From Hyphomicrobiales bacterium (GTDB taxonomy: Bacteria > Pseudomonadota > Alphaproteobacteria > Rhizobiales > Rhizobiaceae): a stretch of 53,148 nt of DNA. Position numbers and translations under genes: made by a program. Where the stretch lies: positions 78,281 to 131,428 of the forward strand of contig UBJO01000024.1 of NCBI GenBank assembly GCA_900465665.1, in the 5' to 3' direction. How positions within the stretch are numbered: the first letter of the stretch is position 1; the number at the start of each line of letters is the position of its first letter. Positions 19,596 to 29,317 of this stretch are shown piece by piece. Below the pieces are notes generated by a model. The model was not told the DNA's origin and made no database searches. It worked only from the letters and a program-made list of their open reading frames with translations.

Positions 19596-20291
19596 TTAGC
19601 CAGCGTTGCGGGCCTGCGCCGTGTCGATGAGTTCGTTCACCAGCTCGGGCGTCAGCTCGCTGAAGGCCTTGATGATGTGCGTCGGCTGCAGGCTTTCGAT
19701 CGGAACGTCGGAATAGCCGAAGGGCACGGCGATCGAGGGGATGGCGGCATTGCGTGCGACGAGGATGTCGTTGGCGCTGTCGCCGATCATGATCGTGCGC
19801 TTCGGGTCGCCGCCGGCCTTTTCGATCGTGCCGAGCAGATGACCGGCGTCGGGCTTGCGCACCGCGAAGGTGTCGCCGCCTGTGATGGCGTCGAAATAAT
19901 GGGTGAGCTGCAGCCGCTCCAAGAGGGTGCGGGCGAGACCTTCCATCTTGTTGGTGCAGACGGCGAGCTTGTATCCCTTGGCCTTCAACTGATCCATCGC
20001 ATCGATCAGTCCGGGATAGGGGACCGTCGCGCCAGGCATGTTGTCCGTGTAATGCGTGATGAAACGCTCGAGCAGATCAGGAAACTTCTCGGGCTCCAGC
20101 GGATGCCCCTGCAGCTTGCAGGCCCTTTCGATCATCACCTTGGCGCCATGGCCGACAAGATGTGTCAGGTCGTCATAGACGAGTGGCGCGAGGTCGAGCG
20201 CGGCGATCGTGTAATTGAGGCTGTCGACAAGGTCGACATGGGTGTCGAGGAGGGTTCCGTCGAGATCGAAGACGACAAGGGCAGGGGTCAA
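19596..20291 (-). CDS. gph: Phosphoglycolate phosphatase
   Basis: Dephosphorylates 2-phosphoglycolate. The 231-residue HAD enzyme has motif I FDLDGTLLDT, the cap region with HLVGHGAKVMIERA, motif II AVCTNK, the Lys motif III in VRKPDAGHL and motif IV MIGDSANDI, the layout of bacterial Gph. It stands divergent from rpiA, sharing a 208-nt spacer. That spacer has three CGTAAC units at 20461, 20471 and 20476 on the rpiA side. Substrate is inferred from the family and length. Confidence 0.9.
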   Translation of the reverse strand: MTPALVVFDLDGTLLDTHVDLVDSLNYTIAALDLAPLVYDDLTHLVGHGAKVMIERACKLQGHPLEPEKFPDLLERFITHYTDNMPGATVPYPGLIDAMDQLKAKGYKLAVCTNKMEGLARTLLERLQLTHYFDAITGGDTFAVRKPDAGHLLGTIEKAGGDPKRTIMIGDSANDILVARNAAIPSIAVPFGYSDVPIESLQPTHIIKAFSELTPELVNELIDTAQARNAG

Positions 20292-20499
20292 TGGAGTTTT
20301 CGCCTGTTCAGTTGGGATGCATCCGAGTTAAGCGATGAAGGCCGCAAAAGCAACGCTTTGGCCCGGCTTGGCAGGCCTCCCGCATGTGCTTCGGATTTCG
20401 AAAGTCTGACGTTATTTTGGCTTTCGTTTGACTGGCGGGCCGTGTAAACAACGCAACCAACGTAACAATGCGTAACGTAACACTGGGAGTAAGCGGCGC

Positions 20500-21198
20500 A
20501 TGGACGCCCGCGAAATGAAGATCAAGGCCGCGGCTGCGGCACTCGCCCATGTCGAGCATGGGATGCGTCTCGGGATCGGAACCGGAAGCACGGCCGAGGA
20601 ATTCGTGCGGTTGCTTGCCGAAAAGGTCGCCGACGGGTTCAAGGTCGAGGGCGTTCCGACATCGGAACGCACGGCACGGCTTTGCGTCGAGCTCGGCGTC
20701 CCCCTCAAATCGCTCGACGAGCTGCCGGAACTGGATCTGACGATCGACGGCGCCGACGAGGTCGATGCGGCGCTCGGGCTGATCAAGGGCGGCGGCGGAG
20801 CCTTGCTGCGCGAAAAGATCGTTGCCGCCACATCCGGCCGCATGATCGTGATCGCCGACGAGAGCAAGCTGGTGGATACGCTGGGCGCCTTCCCGCTGCC
20901 GATCGAAGTCAACATGTTCGGCCTCGTTTCGACGCGCATCGCCATCGAAAAGACGGCTGCGCGGCTTGGCCTTTCGGGTGAATTGACGCTGCGCCAATCC
21001 GGCGACGGCAATTTCACCACGGATGGCGGACACTACATTATCGATGCATCTTTTGGCCGTATTCCTGATGCAGAGGCGCTTTCAACCCAGTTGAATGCGA
21101 TCCCCGGCGTCGTGGAGCACGGGCTCTTTCTCAATATGGCCGCGCTGGCGATCATCGCCGGTCCGGCGGGCGCGCGCGAACTGCGGGCAACAAGGTAA
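20500..21198 (+). CDS. rpiA: Ribose-5-phosphate isomerase A
   Basis: Interconverts ribose 5-phosphate and ribulose 5-phosphate in the pentose phosphate pathway. The 232 residues show the RpiA blocks: [51 protein letters not shown] (catalytic Glu) and [14 protein letters not shown]. It starts at ATG 20500 after CTGGGAGTAAG. The DUF2059 gene begins 15 bases after its stop, so they form an operon that ends at the terminator near 21800. Confidence 0.96.
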   Translation: MDAREMKIKAAAAALAHVEHGMRLGIGTGSTAEEFVRLLAEKVADGFKVEGVPTSERTARLCVELGVPLKSLDELPELDLTIDGADEVDAALGLIKGGGGALLREKIVAATSGRMIVIADESKLVDTLGAFPLPIEVNMFGLVSTRIAIEKTAARLGLSGELTLRQSGDGNFTTDGGHYIIDASFGRIPDAEALSTQLNAIPGVVEHGLFLNMAALAIIAGPAGARELRATR

Positions 21199-21213
21199 CA
21201 GGAGTTGGAACTC

Positions 21214-21777
21214 ATGAATAAATTTGCAGGTTTTGGCCGTTTTGCTGCTGCGACCGTCATTCTCTCGGGTGTTGTTCTGGGCTCTGCAGCCCATGCGCAG
21301 GAAGCATCGCCGGAACAGCTGAAGGCAGCCCGCGCGGCTATCGACGCAATCGGCGCCACCACCCAGTTCGACAACATCCTGCCGGGCCTCGCCGAGCGCC
21401 TGAAGGCCGACCTGATCCAGGATTCGCCGAACTACCAGGATCAGATCACCGCTGAAGTTGACAAGCAGGCGCTGGCGCTTGCACCGCGTCGCGCCGATCT
21501 CGAAAAGGAAGCCGCGGTGACCTACGCCAAGGCATTCTCGGTCGAAGAACTCAACGCGATCGCCGCTTTCTACAGCTCGCCAGTCGGCCAGAAGCTCCTG
21601 AAGGACGGCCCGATCGCTTCGCGCGAAACCGTCAAGGCCGCCGACATCTGGGCGCAGGGCATCTCCCGCGACCTGCAGAAGTCGACCAGCACCGAGCTTG
21701 CCAAGGTGATCAAGCCGGCCCCGGGCGCTGGCACCGATCCGGCAGCTCCGGCCGCCAAGCCTGCAGCCAAGCCGTAA
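21214..21777 (+). CDS. Exported DUF2059-domain protein
   Basis: The 187-residue protein has a cleavable signal (MNKFAGFGRFAAATVILSG, cut near AHA-QEA) and a DUF2059 domain with the typical YAKAFSVEELNAIAAFYSSPVGQKLL stretch in outline. The tail is Ala/Pro/Lys-rich low complexity. ATG 21214 is ten bases from AGGAG; the in-frame TTG at 21205 is too close to it. It is cotranscribed with rpiA and is probably periplasmic; the function of DUF2059 proteins is unknown to me. Confidence 0.9.
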   Translation: MNKFAGFGRFAAATVILSGVVLGSAAHAQEASPEQLKAARAAIDAIGATTQFDNILPGLAERLKADLIQDSPNYQDQITAEVDKQALALAPRRADLEKEAAVTYAKAFSVEELNAIAAFYSSPVGQKLLKDGPIASRETVKAADIWAQGISRDLQKSTSTELAKVIKPAPGAGTDPAAPAAKPAAKP

Positions 21778-21799
21778 GGTTTGCATCATCGCTCAATAC

Positions 21800-21830
21800 G
21801 AAGCCCCGGTTCGCCGGGGCTTTTGTTTTT
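21800..21830 (+). terminator. Terminator of the rpiA–DUF2059 operon
   Basis: AAGCCCCGG / CCGGGGCTT stem with a TTCG loop, followed by TTGTTTTT; 22 bases after the stop. Confidence 0.9.
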
Positions 21831-21906
21831 GGCGATATCGGTACTATATCAAGCCTCCTTCCACCTAACGATTCCTTCCTTCTGATGTTTTGTGCCGGAG
21901 ATCCCC

Positions 21907-23292
21907 ATGACAGCCTATGATTACGACCTATTTGTCATCGGTGGCGGCTCGGGTGGGGTGCGCAGCGCGCGCGTGGCGGCGGCCCTCGGCAAGAAGGTGG
22001 CGATCGCCGAAGAGTATCGCTACGGCGGCACCTGCGTCATTCGCGGCTGCGTGCCGAAGAAGCTCTTCGTCTACGCCTCGCAATATCACGAGCATTTCGA
22101 GGATGCCGCCGGCTTCGGCTGGACCGTCGGCGAAAGCACGTTCGACTGGAAGAAGCTGATCGCGGCCAAGGATGCGGAGATCACCCGGCTCGAGGGGCTC
22201 TACAAGAAGGGGCTGTCGGGCGCCAACGCCGAGATCCTCGACACGCGCGCCGAACTCGTCGACCGGCATACCGTGCGGCTGGTCAACACCGGCAAGACGG
22301 TGACGGCGAAGACGATCGTGATCGCGACCGGCGGGACCCCGAACCTGCATGGCGCGCTGCCCGGCCATGATCTCTGCATCACTTCAAACGAGGCGTTTCA
22401 TCTGGAGGAGTTGCCGCGCTCGATCGTGATTGTCGGCGGCGGATATATCGCGGTCGAGTTCGCCAATATCTTCCATGGGCTCGGCGTCGAGACGACGCTG
22501 GTCTATCGCGGGGCGGAAATCCTGTCGCGCTTCGACCATGACCTGCGCCGCGGCCTGCACGAGGCGATGGTGGCCAAGGGGATCAAGATCCAGTGCCATG
22601 ACATGCTGAAGAGCGTGGCGAAGGGCGAGGACGGACTGGTCGTCGAGACGCTCAACAACGGAACGATGAATGCCGACGTGGTGATGCTCGCGATCGGTCG
22701 CTTACCGAACACGCATGGCCTCGGACTTGAGGCGGCGGGCGTCGAGATGAACGCGCAGGGCGCGATCGTGGTCGACGACTACTCTCGCACCAGCGTCGAG
22801 AACATCTATGCGCTGGGCGATGTCACCGACCGGGTACAGCTGACACCAGTGGCGATCCACGAGGCGATGTGTTTCATCGAGACCGAATACAAGAACAACC
22901 CGACGAAGCCGGATCACGATACGATCGCCACCGCGGTCTTCTCGCAGCCGGAGATCGGCACGGTGGGGCTGACCGAGGAAGAGGCCGGCAAGCGCTATAG
23001 CGACGTCGAGGTCTATCGCGCGCAGTTCCGGCCGATGAAGGCGACGCTGTCGGGGCGGACCGAGAAGATGATCATGAAGCTGATCGTCGATGCGGCGAGC
23101 CGCAAGGTCATCGGCGCCCATATCCTCGGCCATGACGCCGGCGAGATGGCTCAGCTGCTTGGCATCACGCTGAAGGCCGGCTGCACCAAGGACGATTTCG
23201 ACCGGACCATGGCTGTGCATCCGACCGCCGCCGAAGAGCTCGTCACCATGTATGCGCCGAGCTACAAGTTGAAGGATGGCGTGCGGGTCTGA
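21907..23292 (+). CDS. gor: Glutathione-disulfide reductase
   Basis: NADPH-dependent regeneration of glutathione. The 461-residue flavoprotein has the FAD site VIGGGSGGVRSARVAA, the redox pair GGTCVIRGCVPKKL (Cys-x4-Cys), the NADPH fold VIVGGGYIAVEFANIFHGLG, the second FAD motif NIYALGDVTD, and the C-terminal dimer-interface HPTAAEE with the catalytic His. ATG 21907 follows GGAG; the longer GTG reading at 21892 adds five residues. It links functionally with the glutathione-dependent formaldehyde genes at 8.6–12.4 kb. It ends ten bases from a convergent gene. Confidence 0.96.
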   Translation: MTAYDYDLFVIGGGSGGVRSARVAAALGKKVAIAEEYRYGGTCVIRGCVPKKLFVYASQYHEHFEDAAGFGWTVGESTFDWKKLIAAKDAEITRLEGLYKKGLSGANAEILDTRAELVDRHTVRLVNTGKTVTAKTIVIATGGTPNLHGALPGHDLCITSNEAFHLEELPRSIVIVGGGYIAVEFANIFHGLGVETTLVYRGAEILSRFDHDLRRGLHEAMVAKGIKIQCHDMLKSVAKGEDGLVVETLNNGTMNADVVMLAIGRLPNTHGLGLEAAGVEMNAQGAIVVDDYSRTSVENIYALGDVTDRVQLTPVAIHEAMCFIETEYKNNPTKPDHDTIATAVFSQPEIGTVGLTEEEAGKRYSDVEVYRAQFRPMKATLSGRTEKMIMKLIVDAASRKVIGAHILGHDAGEMAQLLGITLKAGCTKDDFDRTMAVHPTAAEELVTMYAPSYKLKDGVRV

Positions 23293-23302
23293 CGCGCGCC
23301 TA

Positions 23303-24634
23303 TTAGCTGGTGATGCGGGGCGTGCTGACGATCTTCATGAACAGCGCCTGCATGGCTTCGGCGATGCCGTCGGTGGGGCTGACGGCGAAGTAGAGGCCCG
23401 GGCTCGCGCATTCCTGCATCTTCGTCGAGATCTTGCCTTCGAAGGGCTTGACCCAGTCATTATAGAAGCCGTTTTCGGGCAGTGGAAGATAGGTCGTGTA
23501 GAGAACCGCGATCTTGATGCCCTTGTCCTTGAGCGCCGTGCAGCTCTTGACGTCGATGGGCTCGATACAGCGATTGCCATTGGCGCCGCGCGGGCTGGTG
23601 CAGCCCGATGGCTTGGCGCTGTCGCCGACGCCATCGGCCACGAAGAAAACGATCTTCTGGCGGTCGGCATCGCTTGTGCCCTTGCCGATGGTGCCCTTGA
23701 TCTCCGTCTTGATGCCGGCCAGCGCGTTGTCGAAACTCGTCTGTTGGTCGTTATTGTAATTCTGGTAAGGGATGCTCATCAGCTGGATGGCATTGGTCGC
23801 AGTTGCGACCTTGCCGAGGTCGTTGTTGATCTCAGCGACCTTAAACAGGTTGGCGTCCTGAGCGGTCTTGCCAAATGTATAGGCTGCGACGCGGAACTGG
23901 TTGTCCATCGTCTGTGTGTCGGTCGCTTTCGCCATCAGCGCCTTGACCGCTTGAGCGACGACGTCGATGCGGATCGTGATGCCGTTGTTTCGGGCAATGT
24001 TGTAATAGCTGTTCTTGTCCTCGACGCCTGATGTCGAGACGATGTGACAGGCAAATGCGCAGGTGCCGTCGGAGCCGGACTTCGTGGCCTTCAGCATCTT
24101 GTTGATGTCATCCTGCGTCGCGCCGACGCCCATCGAGGGCGTGTTGTCGAGCAGCATGTAGAAGTCCATGTAGGACGGCGTTTCGTAGCGGGCCGTTGCC
24201 GTGCCCGAGATCGGCATGCTGGTCTGGCCGAGGATTTGCATGAAGGAGGTCGGCACCCGCGTCTGGAAGGTGACGGACGAGGTCAGCACGTTGCCGGTCT
24301 TCACGACATCGACACTGACGTCAATCGGAAAGTTGGCGGCCTCGCCCGCGATCTGCGAGCGGAAGAGCTCCTGCGCGTCCGTGTTGCCGGTTGCGATGGG
24401 GCCGTCTCCGGTCATCGTCTGCGCCTGTTTCATCGCCGGCGACATTTGCGCGACCGCGCCAACGGCTGCGGCATCAGCTGCTGCCTGAAGCTGCGTGCGC
24501 ATGCTGAGTGCGTGCGAGAAATCGATCGACAGGCCGGCTGCACCGATCAATGGAACCGCGAGAAGGGCGGTGATCAGGCCGAAATTGCCTGAACGATCCG
24601 CCATGAGGCGATCAAACATGCGCATTGGAAACAT
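23303..24634 (-). CDS. TadG-like pilus-assembly protein with von Willebrand A domain
   Basis: An envelope protein with a TadE/TadG N-terminus (DRSGNFGLITALLAVPLIGAAGLSIDFSHAL in outline; one membrane helix) and a later vWA domain whose metal site reads MLLDNTPSMGVG, a DxTxS form of the MIDAS, with KIVFFVADGVGD as the Asp-containing strand. Two Cys-bearing loops occur (CAFACH; CTSPRGANGNRC). I use ATG 24634; ATG 24676 and a TTG at 24691 are also in frame and no ribosome site decides. Two TTTGACAC units lie at 24685–24692 and 24708–24715. No tad secretion core is in this window. Confidence 0.85.
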   Translation of the reverse strand: MFPMRMFDRLMADRSGNFGLITALLAVPLIGAAGLSIDFSHALSMRTQLQAAADAAAVGAVAQMSPAMKQAQTMTGDGPIATGNTDAQELFRSQIAGEAANFPIDVSVDVVKTGNVLTSSVTFQTRVPTSFMQILGQTSMPISGTATARYETPSYMDFYMLLDNTPSMGVGATQDDINKMLKATKSGSDGTCAFACHIVSTSGVEDKNSYYNIARNNGITIRIDVVAQAVKALMAKATDTQTMDNQFRVAAYTFGKTAQDANLFKVAEINNDLGKVATATNAIQLMSIPYQNYNNDQQTSFDNALAGIKTEIKGTIGKGTSDADRQKIVFFVADGVGDSAKPSGCTSPRGANGNRCIEPIDVKSCTALKDKGIKIAVLYTTYLPLPENGFYNDWVKPFEGKISTKMQECASPGLYFAVSPTDGIAEAMQALFMKIVSTPRITS

Positions 24635-24942
24635 CCGAAGAATTGAAACGTCATTCTTGAAAAACCGAAGCGTCATGCCCCGCTGTGTCAAAACAGGACG
24701 ATCCTTAGTGTCAAAGCATAAATTAGATACAAAGCGTCTTGGTATATCGAACGTTAAGGGCGCGCAGGATGTTTGAAAACGTGGCCGCGAATACCTTTAT
24801 AGGGCGTCATCGCATGGCGCGATGAGGCGGACAAAAGCGCGCCGAACACCGCTATGCAAGTTGAAGCTAAACGGCTATAAGCCGCCAGTATTTTAAAGAC
24901 GGGATATCCGGCCGGTACCGGATACTGAGACAGGTGAACGAG

Positions 24943-26316
24943 ATGGCACAGAATTGGACTCCGAACAGTTGGCGGCAAAAACCGATCCAGCAGGTTCCGG
25001 ATTATCCGGATCAGGCAGCAGTTGCGGCGACGGAAGCCCAGCTGGCGTCGTATCCTCCGCTCGTTTTCGCAGGCGAGGCGCGTCGTCTGAAAAAGCATCT
25101 TGCCAATGTGGCCGAAGGTAACGGCTTCCTCTTGCAGGGTGGCGATTGCGCCGAGAGCTTCGCGGAACACGGCGCGGACAATATCCGCGACTTCTTCCGC
25201 GCCTTCCTGCAGATGGCTGTCGTGCTGACCTATGGCGCGCAGCTTCCTGTCGTCAAGGTCGGCCGTATCGCCGGTCAGTTCGCCAAGCCGCGCTCCTCGG
25301 GCATCGAAACGCTCGATGGCGTGTCGCTGCCGAGCTATCGTGGCGATATCATCAACGGCATCGAGTTCACCGAGGAAGCGCGTATTCCGAACCCGGAACG
25401 TCAGGCCATGGCTTACCGCCAGTCGGCCGCGACGCTGAACCTGCTGCGCGCCTTCGCGATGGGTGGCTATGCCAACCTCGAGAACGTGCACCAGTGGATG
25501 CTCGGCTTCATCAAGGACAGCCCGCAGGGCGAACGCTATCGCAAGCTGGCGGATCGCATCAGCGAGACGATGGATTTCATGAAGGCAATCGGCATCACCG
25601 CCGAGAACCAGCCGAGCCTGCGCGAGACCGATTTCTTCACCAGCCACGAGGCGCTGCTTCTCGGCTATGAAGAAGCGCTGACGCGCGTCGACTCGACCTC
25701 GGGCGACTGGTACGCCACGTCTGGCCACATGATCTGGATCGGCGACCGTACGCGCCAGCTCGACCACGCGCATGTGGAATACTGCCGTGGGATCAAGAAC
25801 CCGATCGGTCTGAAGTGCGGCCCGACGCTGCAGGCGGACGATCTGTTGAACCTGATCGACGTTCTGAACCCGCAGAACGAAGCCGGTCGTCTGACGCTGA
25901 TCTGCCGTTTCGGCCACGACAAGGTCGCCGAGCATCTGCCGCGCCTCATCCGCGCTGTCGAGAAGGAAGGCCGCAAGGTCGTCTGGTCTTGCGATCCGAT
26001 GCACGGCAACACGATCACGCTCAACCACTATAAGACGCGGCCCTTCGAGCGGATCCTGTCGGAAGTCGAAAGCTTCTTCCAGATCCATCGTGCGGAAGGC
26101 TCGCATCCTGGCGGCATCCACATCGAGATGACCGGCAAGGACGTGACCGAATGCACGGGTGGCGCGCGCGCCGTGACGGCGGAAGACCTGCACGACCGCT
26201 ACCACACGCATTGCGACCCGCGTCTCAATGCCGATCAGGCGCTCGAGCTCGCCTTCCTGCTCTCCGAGCGGATGAAGAGCGGTCGCGACGAGAAGCGTAT
26301 GGCCGTCAACGGCTGA
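24943..26316 (+). CDS. Class II 3-deoxy-7-phosphoheptulonate (DAHP) synthase
   Basis: First step of the shikimate pathway: phosphoenolpyruvate plus erythrose 4-phosphate. The 457 residues are a plant-like class II enzyme (also labelled aroF, aroG or aroA by different groups): [19 protein letters not shown] at the N-terminus, [11 protein letters not shown] with the metal Cys, [32 protein letters not shown] and [15 protein letters not shown] 24943 is used; a GTG at 24934 is in frame. Single gene, closed by a terminator at 26347. No feedback-regulatory fusion is present. Confidence 0.95.
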   Translation: MAQNWTPNSWRQKPIQQVPDYPDQAAVAATEAQLASYPPLVFAGEARRLKKHLANVAEGNGFLLQGGDCAESFAEHGADNIRDFFRAFLQMAVVLTYGAQLPVVKVGRIAGQFAKPRSSGIETLDGVSLPSYRGDIINGIEFTEEARIPNPERQAMAYRQSAATLNLLRAFAMGGYANLENVHQWMLGFIKDSPQGERYRKLADRISETMDFMKAIGITAENQPSLRETDFFTSHEALLLGYEEALTRVDSTSGDWYATSGHMIWIGDRTRQLDHAHVEYCRGIKNPIGLKCGPTLQADDLLNLIDVLNPQNEAGRLTLICRFGHDKVAEHLPRLIRAVEKEGRKVVWSCDPMHGNTITLNHYKTRPFERILSEVESFFQIHRAEGSHPGGIHIEMTGKDVTECTGGARAVTAEDLHDRYHTHCDPRLNADQALELAFLLSERMKSGRDEKRMAVNG

Positions 26317-26346
26317 GGGCTGATTGCCCGCTTGGACTGAATTGAA

Positions 26347-26375
26347 GGAGCCCGGCCATCGCGCCGGGCTTTTTC
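26347..26375 (+). terminator. Terminator after DAHP synthase
   Basis: AGCCCGG / CCGGGCT stem around CCATCGCG, followed by TTTTTC; about 30 bases after the stop and abutting the stop of the convergent TadG-like gene. Confidence 0.88.
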
Positions 26376-28113
26376 ATTGCACCAGTACGGATTGCTGGCA
26401 GCGCGCATCGGTGAAGCGCACATCGGCCTCGCCGATCTTGATGCCGAGCATCAGCAGCGTGTTGTAGAGCACGTCGTCGAGGGGCGTGGTGACGCTCGAC
26501 AGCGTGTCGGCGATCGCCTGCATCACGGCCTTGTTGGTGCCGAGCGTCAGGATCAGCAACTGGATCTGGATATCGGTGCCGGCGATGAGCGACTGGACGG
26601 CTGACGTGAGCGTGTCTCTTGTCGAGACATTCTTGATCGCCTTGTTGGTGATGTCGTTCGGCTGGAATGTCAGGCGCGTCTTGCTGGTGTTGGTGAGGTT
26701 GATGTCGGCCAGCGCGTTCACCTTGAGGAGCAGGGCGTCGATGATGGTGGCTGATGTGACGCGCGGCTTGGTGCCGAAATTAGCCATGGCGGTCGGATCG
26801 ACATCGCCAAGCGCGATCTCGGCGACCCCCGGCACAACATCGACGCCGATGCTGGCGCTTTTCGGGCCGCCGCCGAGGCAGGCGAAACTCGCGAGCTTGG
26901 CTTCGGCATAGGCGGCCTCGACATAGAGCGGCACGCGAACCTTGATGCCGGCGATGGTGCTGAGCCCCGTGACGCCGGCTTCGATGGCGATGCGGATCTG
27001 CGCGGTGCGCACCGCCGATCCCGTGGTCCCGATGGCGTTGGAGGCGATGCCCTTGGGGCGTTCGCCGATCGCGATCTTCAGCGTGACGCTGGTCAGCCCC
27101 GGGACGGTGCCTGCGAGATTGACGCCGACCTGCTTGCCCTGGTTGGCGGCGAAGGCGCTTGCCGAGATGATGTCGAGAGCGCTTGCCTCGAGCAACAGGT
27201 GCGAGCCGGCGCCGATCATGCGCTCGCCTACGGAGCCGAGGCTTAAGAGGTTCTGCAGCTTGACCTTGATCTGCGTGGTGCCGAGCCCCTTCGAGAGCGA
27301 GGTGATCGCCTTTGTCACTGTTGGCGTCAGGCCTTGCGTGGCGGCCAGCGTATCCAGCAGGCGCGGATAGGAGATGTCGGTTGCCAACAGGTCGTCATAG
27401 GTGCCGGCGGTGAGGTTGAACTTGGTCGCGAGAAGATCGAGATAGGACAGAAGGTCGATATTGGCGGCGGCGAGTGCGTCGTAATCTGCCACCTTCAGCG
27501 AGACCGTCGTGCCAAGCAGGCCACCCAGGACGGCGTTGAGGATGCCGCCGTTGAGGCTCGCCAGACGGGAGCCGACGGAGAAGGCGGCGAGCTTGGAGGC
27601 GGATGCGGTTCCGGTTGCGCCGAGCGTCGGGGGTGGAATGATCGACGCGGCGAAGGTCAACTGCGCCTTCTGCTGGATCGCAACCTTGACGGCATCATAG
27701 GGCTGGGTTCCGGCCACGAAACGCTGCTCCAGCGGCACGGTGGGGTCGGCCAGATAAATCCCTGGCGTGTATTGGACGACGGCATCGTAAGTGTCGAGTT
27801 GCGCGGCGTTCAGCAGCTTCGTTCCAGATGATGTTGCGTAAGCCACGCCTGACTTTACGGCGACGTTCAAGCCGTTCTGCTGGTAGTTCGTGACCAGGTT
27901 GCTGGCGGCGTTGTTGATGTCGGAGGCCGCGACGATGGCGCCGATATCGCTCAATTGCTGCAGGCGTCGCTGCTGCAGCGTCATCGCGCCAAAGTCGACA
28001 CCAAGCGCAAGCGTGGAAATGATCAGCGGCGCCGAGAGCGCCGCCATGATCGCGATGTTGCCATCCCGGCGGGTGCTGAAACCCGCCAGATATCGCCTCA
28101 TGCCTGCTTTCAT
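26374..28113 (-). CDS. TadG-like envelope protein, long Leu/Thr-rich (579 aa)
   Basis: It begins with a basic stretch and a TadG-type membrane helix (RRDGNIAIMAALSAPLIIS), then VDFGAMTLQQRRLQQLSD, the usual start of TadG-family external domains. The rest, about 530 residues, is a low-charge region rich in Leu, Thr, Ala and Ser with repeated short patterns (LLG, DALLA, ITS) and a single late Cys pair (FACLGGG, DARCQQS). The start at 28113 overlaps the stop of the TadE gene (ATGA), which supports it over a Met four residues in. So it is cotranscribed and probably partnered with the TadE-like protein. No vWA motif is seen here. Confidence 0.8.
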   Translation of the reverse strand: MKAGMRRYLAGFSTRRDGNIAIMAALSAPLIISTLALGVDFGAMTLQQRRLQQLSDIGAIVAASDINNAASNLVTNYQQNGLNVAVKSGVAYATSSGTKLLNAAQLDTYDAVVQYTPGIYLADPTVPLEQRFVAGTQPYDAVKVAIQQKAQLTFAASIIPPPTLGATGTASASKLAAFSVGSRLASLNGGILNAVLGGLLGTTVSLKVADYDALAAANIDLLSYLDLLATKFNLTAGTYDDLLATDISYPRLLDTLAATQGLTPTVTKAITSLSKGLGTTQIKVKLQNLLSLGSVGERMIGAGSHLLLEASALDIISASAFAANQGKQVGVNLAGTVPGLTSVTLKIAIGERPKGIASNAIGTTGSAVRTAQIRIAIEAGVTGLSTIAGIKVRVPLYVEAAYAEAKLASFACLGGGPKSASIGVDVVPGVAEIALGDVDPTAMANFGTKPRVTSATIIDALLLKVNALADINLTNTSKTRLTFQPNDITNKAIKNVSTRDTLTSAVQSLIAGTDIQIQLLILTLGTNKAVMQAIADTLSSVTTPLDDVLYNTLLMLGIKIGEADVRFTDARCQQSVLVQ

Positions 28114-28532
28114 ATACCACCCATGCGGATCGTGGCGAAGCGGCGGATCTTGGTGTCCGGAAGCGGGAATGTGTAGAGATTCCAGATCGGTAGGGCGCTG
28201 GCGTCATACTCGGTCGTGACCGTGAACTGATTGGCGTTCGTGGGGTCGGTGGCGACGGTGACCTGGAGTTTCTTGCGGTCGATCAGTGGATCGTTGAGGG
28301 TCGAGAGCGCGATGTAGTTGTTGACGAGCTGGGCGCGCTCCTGCTCGGAGAGACCGGCCACCGCCGTGCGTGCCGCATCCGCCGTCAGCTGCTGCAGCGC
28401 ATGCGCGGCGCTCAGGTAAATACCATAGGCGATCAGCGTGAGAAGAACGAGTAGGAAAACCGGTGCAACGATTGCGAACTCTATCGCGGCCGCACCCTGC
28501 CGGTTGGCGAGAAGACGTCGGGCATTTCTCAT
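28110..28532 (-). CDS. TadE-like pseudopilin/pilus-assembly protein
   Basis: A 140-residue protein starting MRNARRLLANRQGAAAIEFA, the canonical TadE N-terminus: basic residues, a Gly-Ala processing-like site and a hydrophobic helix ending in LTLIAYGIYL. The C-terminal 90 residues are extracytoplasmic. I use ATG 28532; the in-frame extension to 28574 adds residues not seen in the family. It overlaps the downstream TadG-like gene by four bases. TadE/TadG pairs assist Flp pilus assembly in other bacteria; whether these serve pili or another envelope structure is not shown. Confidence 0.88.
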   Translation of the reverse strand: MRNARRLLANRQGAAAIEFAIVAPVFLLVLLTLIAYGIYLSAAHALQQLTADAARTAVAGLSEQERAQLVNNYIALSTLNDPLIDRKKLQVTVATDPTNANQFTVTTEYDASALPIWNLYTFPLPDTKIRRFATIRMGGI

Positions 28533-28705
28533 GCACTGCACTCCTTGCAATGGCCAACGCCGCAGCGAAGACAACCGAAGGATACATTTAACCGTCTTAA
28601 TTTTTGCTTACCTAATAAACCCCATGCGTGTACCTGCAAAATATCAGGGTGTACGGAAATGGCGCGCTATTCCTGTGGCCGGCTAATCTGTTCGCCGGCC
28701 AAGGA

Positions 28706-29230
28706 TCAGTTGCCGAGCTTCTGGGTCAATCTGGCGATATCCTCGCGCAGCGCGGCGATCTCGGTCATCACCTGCATGTCGATCTTCTGGTGCAGAGACA
28801 GCACTTCCAGCTCGGCCTTCAGGTTGACTTCATAGTCCTTGGCAGCCTCGAAGCGATCGCGCTCGGCCTGCCGGTTCTGCGACATCATGATGATCGGCGC
28901 CTGGATGGCGGCGATCATGGAGAGGACGAGGTTGAGGAAGATGAAGGGGTAGGGGTCGAAGGCGCGGGTCGACAGGATGATGGTGTTGATGACGCACCAA
29001 ACGGCCAGGAAGACCAGGAAGGTGGTGATGAAGGCCCAGGAGCCGCCGATGCGGGCGATGCTATCGGCCATCCGCTCGCCGAAGGACGATTCGGCTTTCA
29101 GCGCGGCATTGATATCCGTCGAGATGATCTTGCGGGCATGGGCCTTTTCCAGCACGCGCTTTTCGATGTCGCCGAGCTCGTTGGCGGATTTGTCGAAATG
29201 CAGGTGGACGAAACTGGAGAGATTGTTCAT
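28706..29230 (-). CDS. DUF1003 membrane protein
   Basis: A 174-residue inner-membrane protein with the DUF1003 layout: a soluble start, then two helices, GGSWAFITTFLVFLAVWCVIN and FIFLNLVLSMIAAIQAPIIM, then MMSQNRQAERDR and a coiled, Leu-rich C-terminus (LKAELEVLSLHQKIDMQVM). ATG 29230 follows a GGGAG ribosome site; the longer frame upstream is unlike the family. The function of DUF1003 is unknown to me. Confidence 0.9.
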   Translation of the reverse strand: MNNLSSFVHLHFDKSANELGDIEKRVLEKAHARKIISTDINAALKAESSFGERMADSIARIGGSWAFITTFLVFLAVWCVINTIILSTRAFDPYPFIFLNLVLSMIAAIQAPIIMMSQNRQAERDRFEAAKDYEVNLKAELEVLSLHQKIDMQVMTEIAALREDIARLTQKLGN

Positions 29231-29317
29231 GGCGCGACTCCCGATCAACTTATGTTGGCGGGGAGTATTCCGTTCTGCGCCAGGAATGCAATGCGGCAAC
29301 GTGCATGTCTGCCGTGC

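Noticed and set aside
28585..28602. CtrA-like TTAACCGTCTTAA upstream of the TadE gene
   Set aside because: The spacing is TTAA-N5-TTAA, not the N7 of the CtrA consensus, and AT-rich spacers give such matches by chance.
29246..29271. EcfG-like promoter (GGAAT-N17-GTT) before the DUF1003 gene
   Set aside because: The -35 has a mismatch, the -10 is incomplete, and the start would leave almost no leader before the ribosome site.
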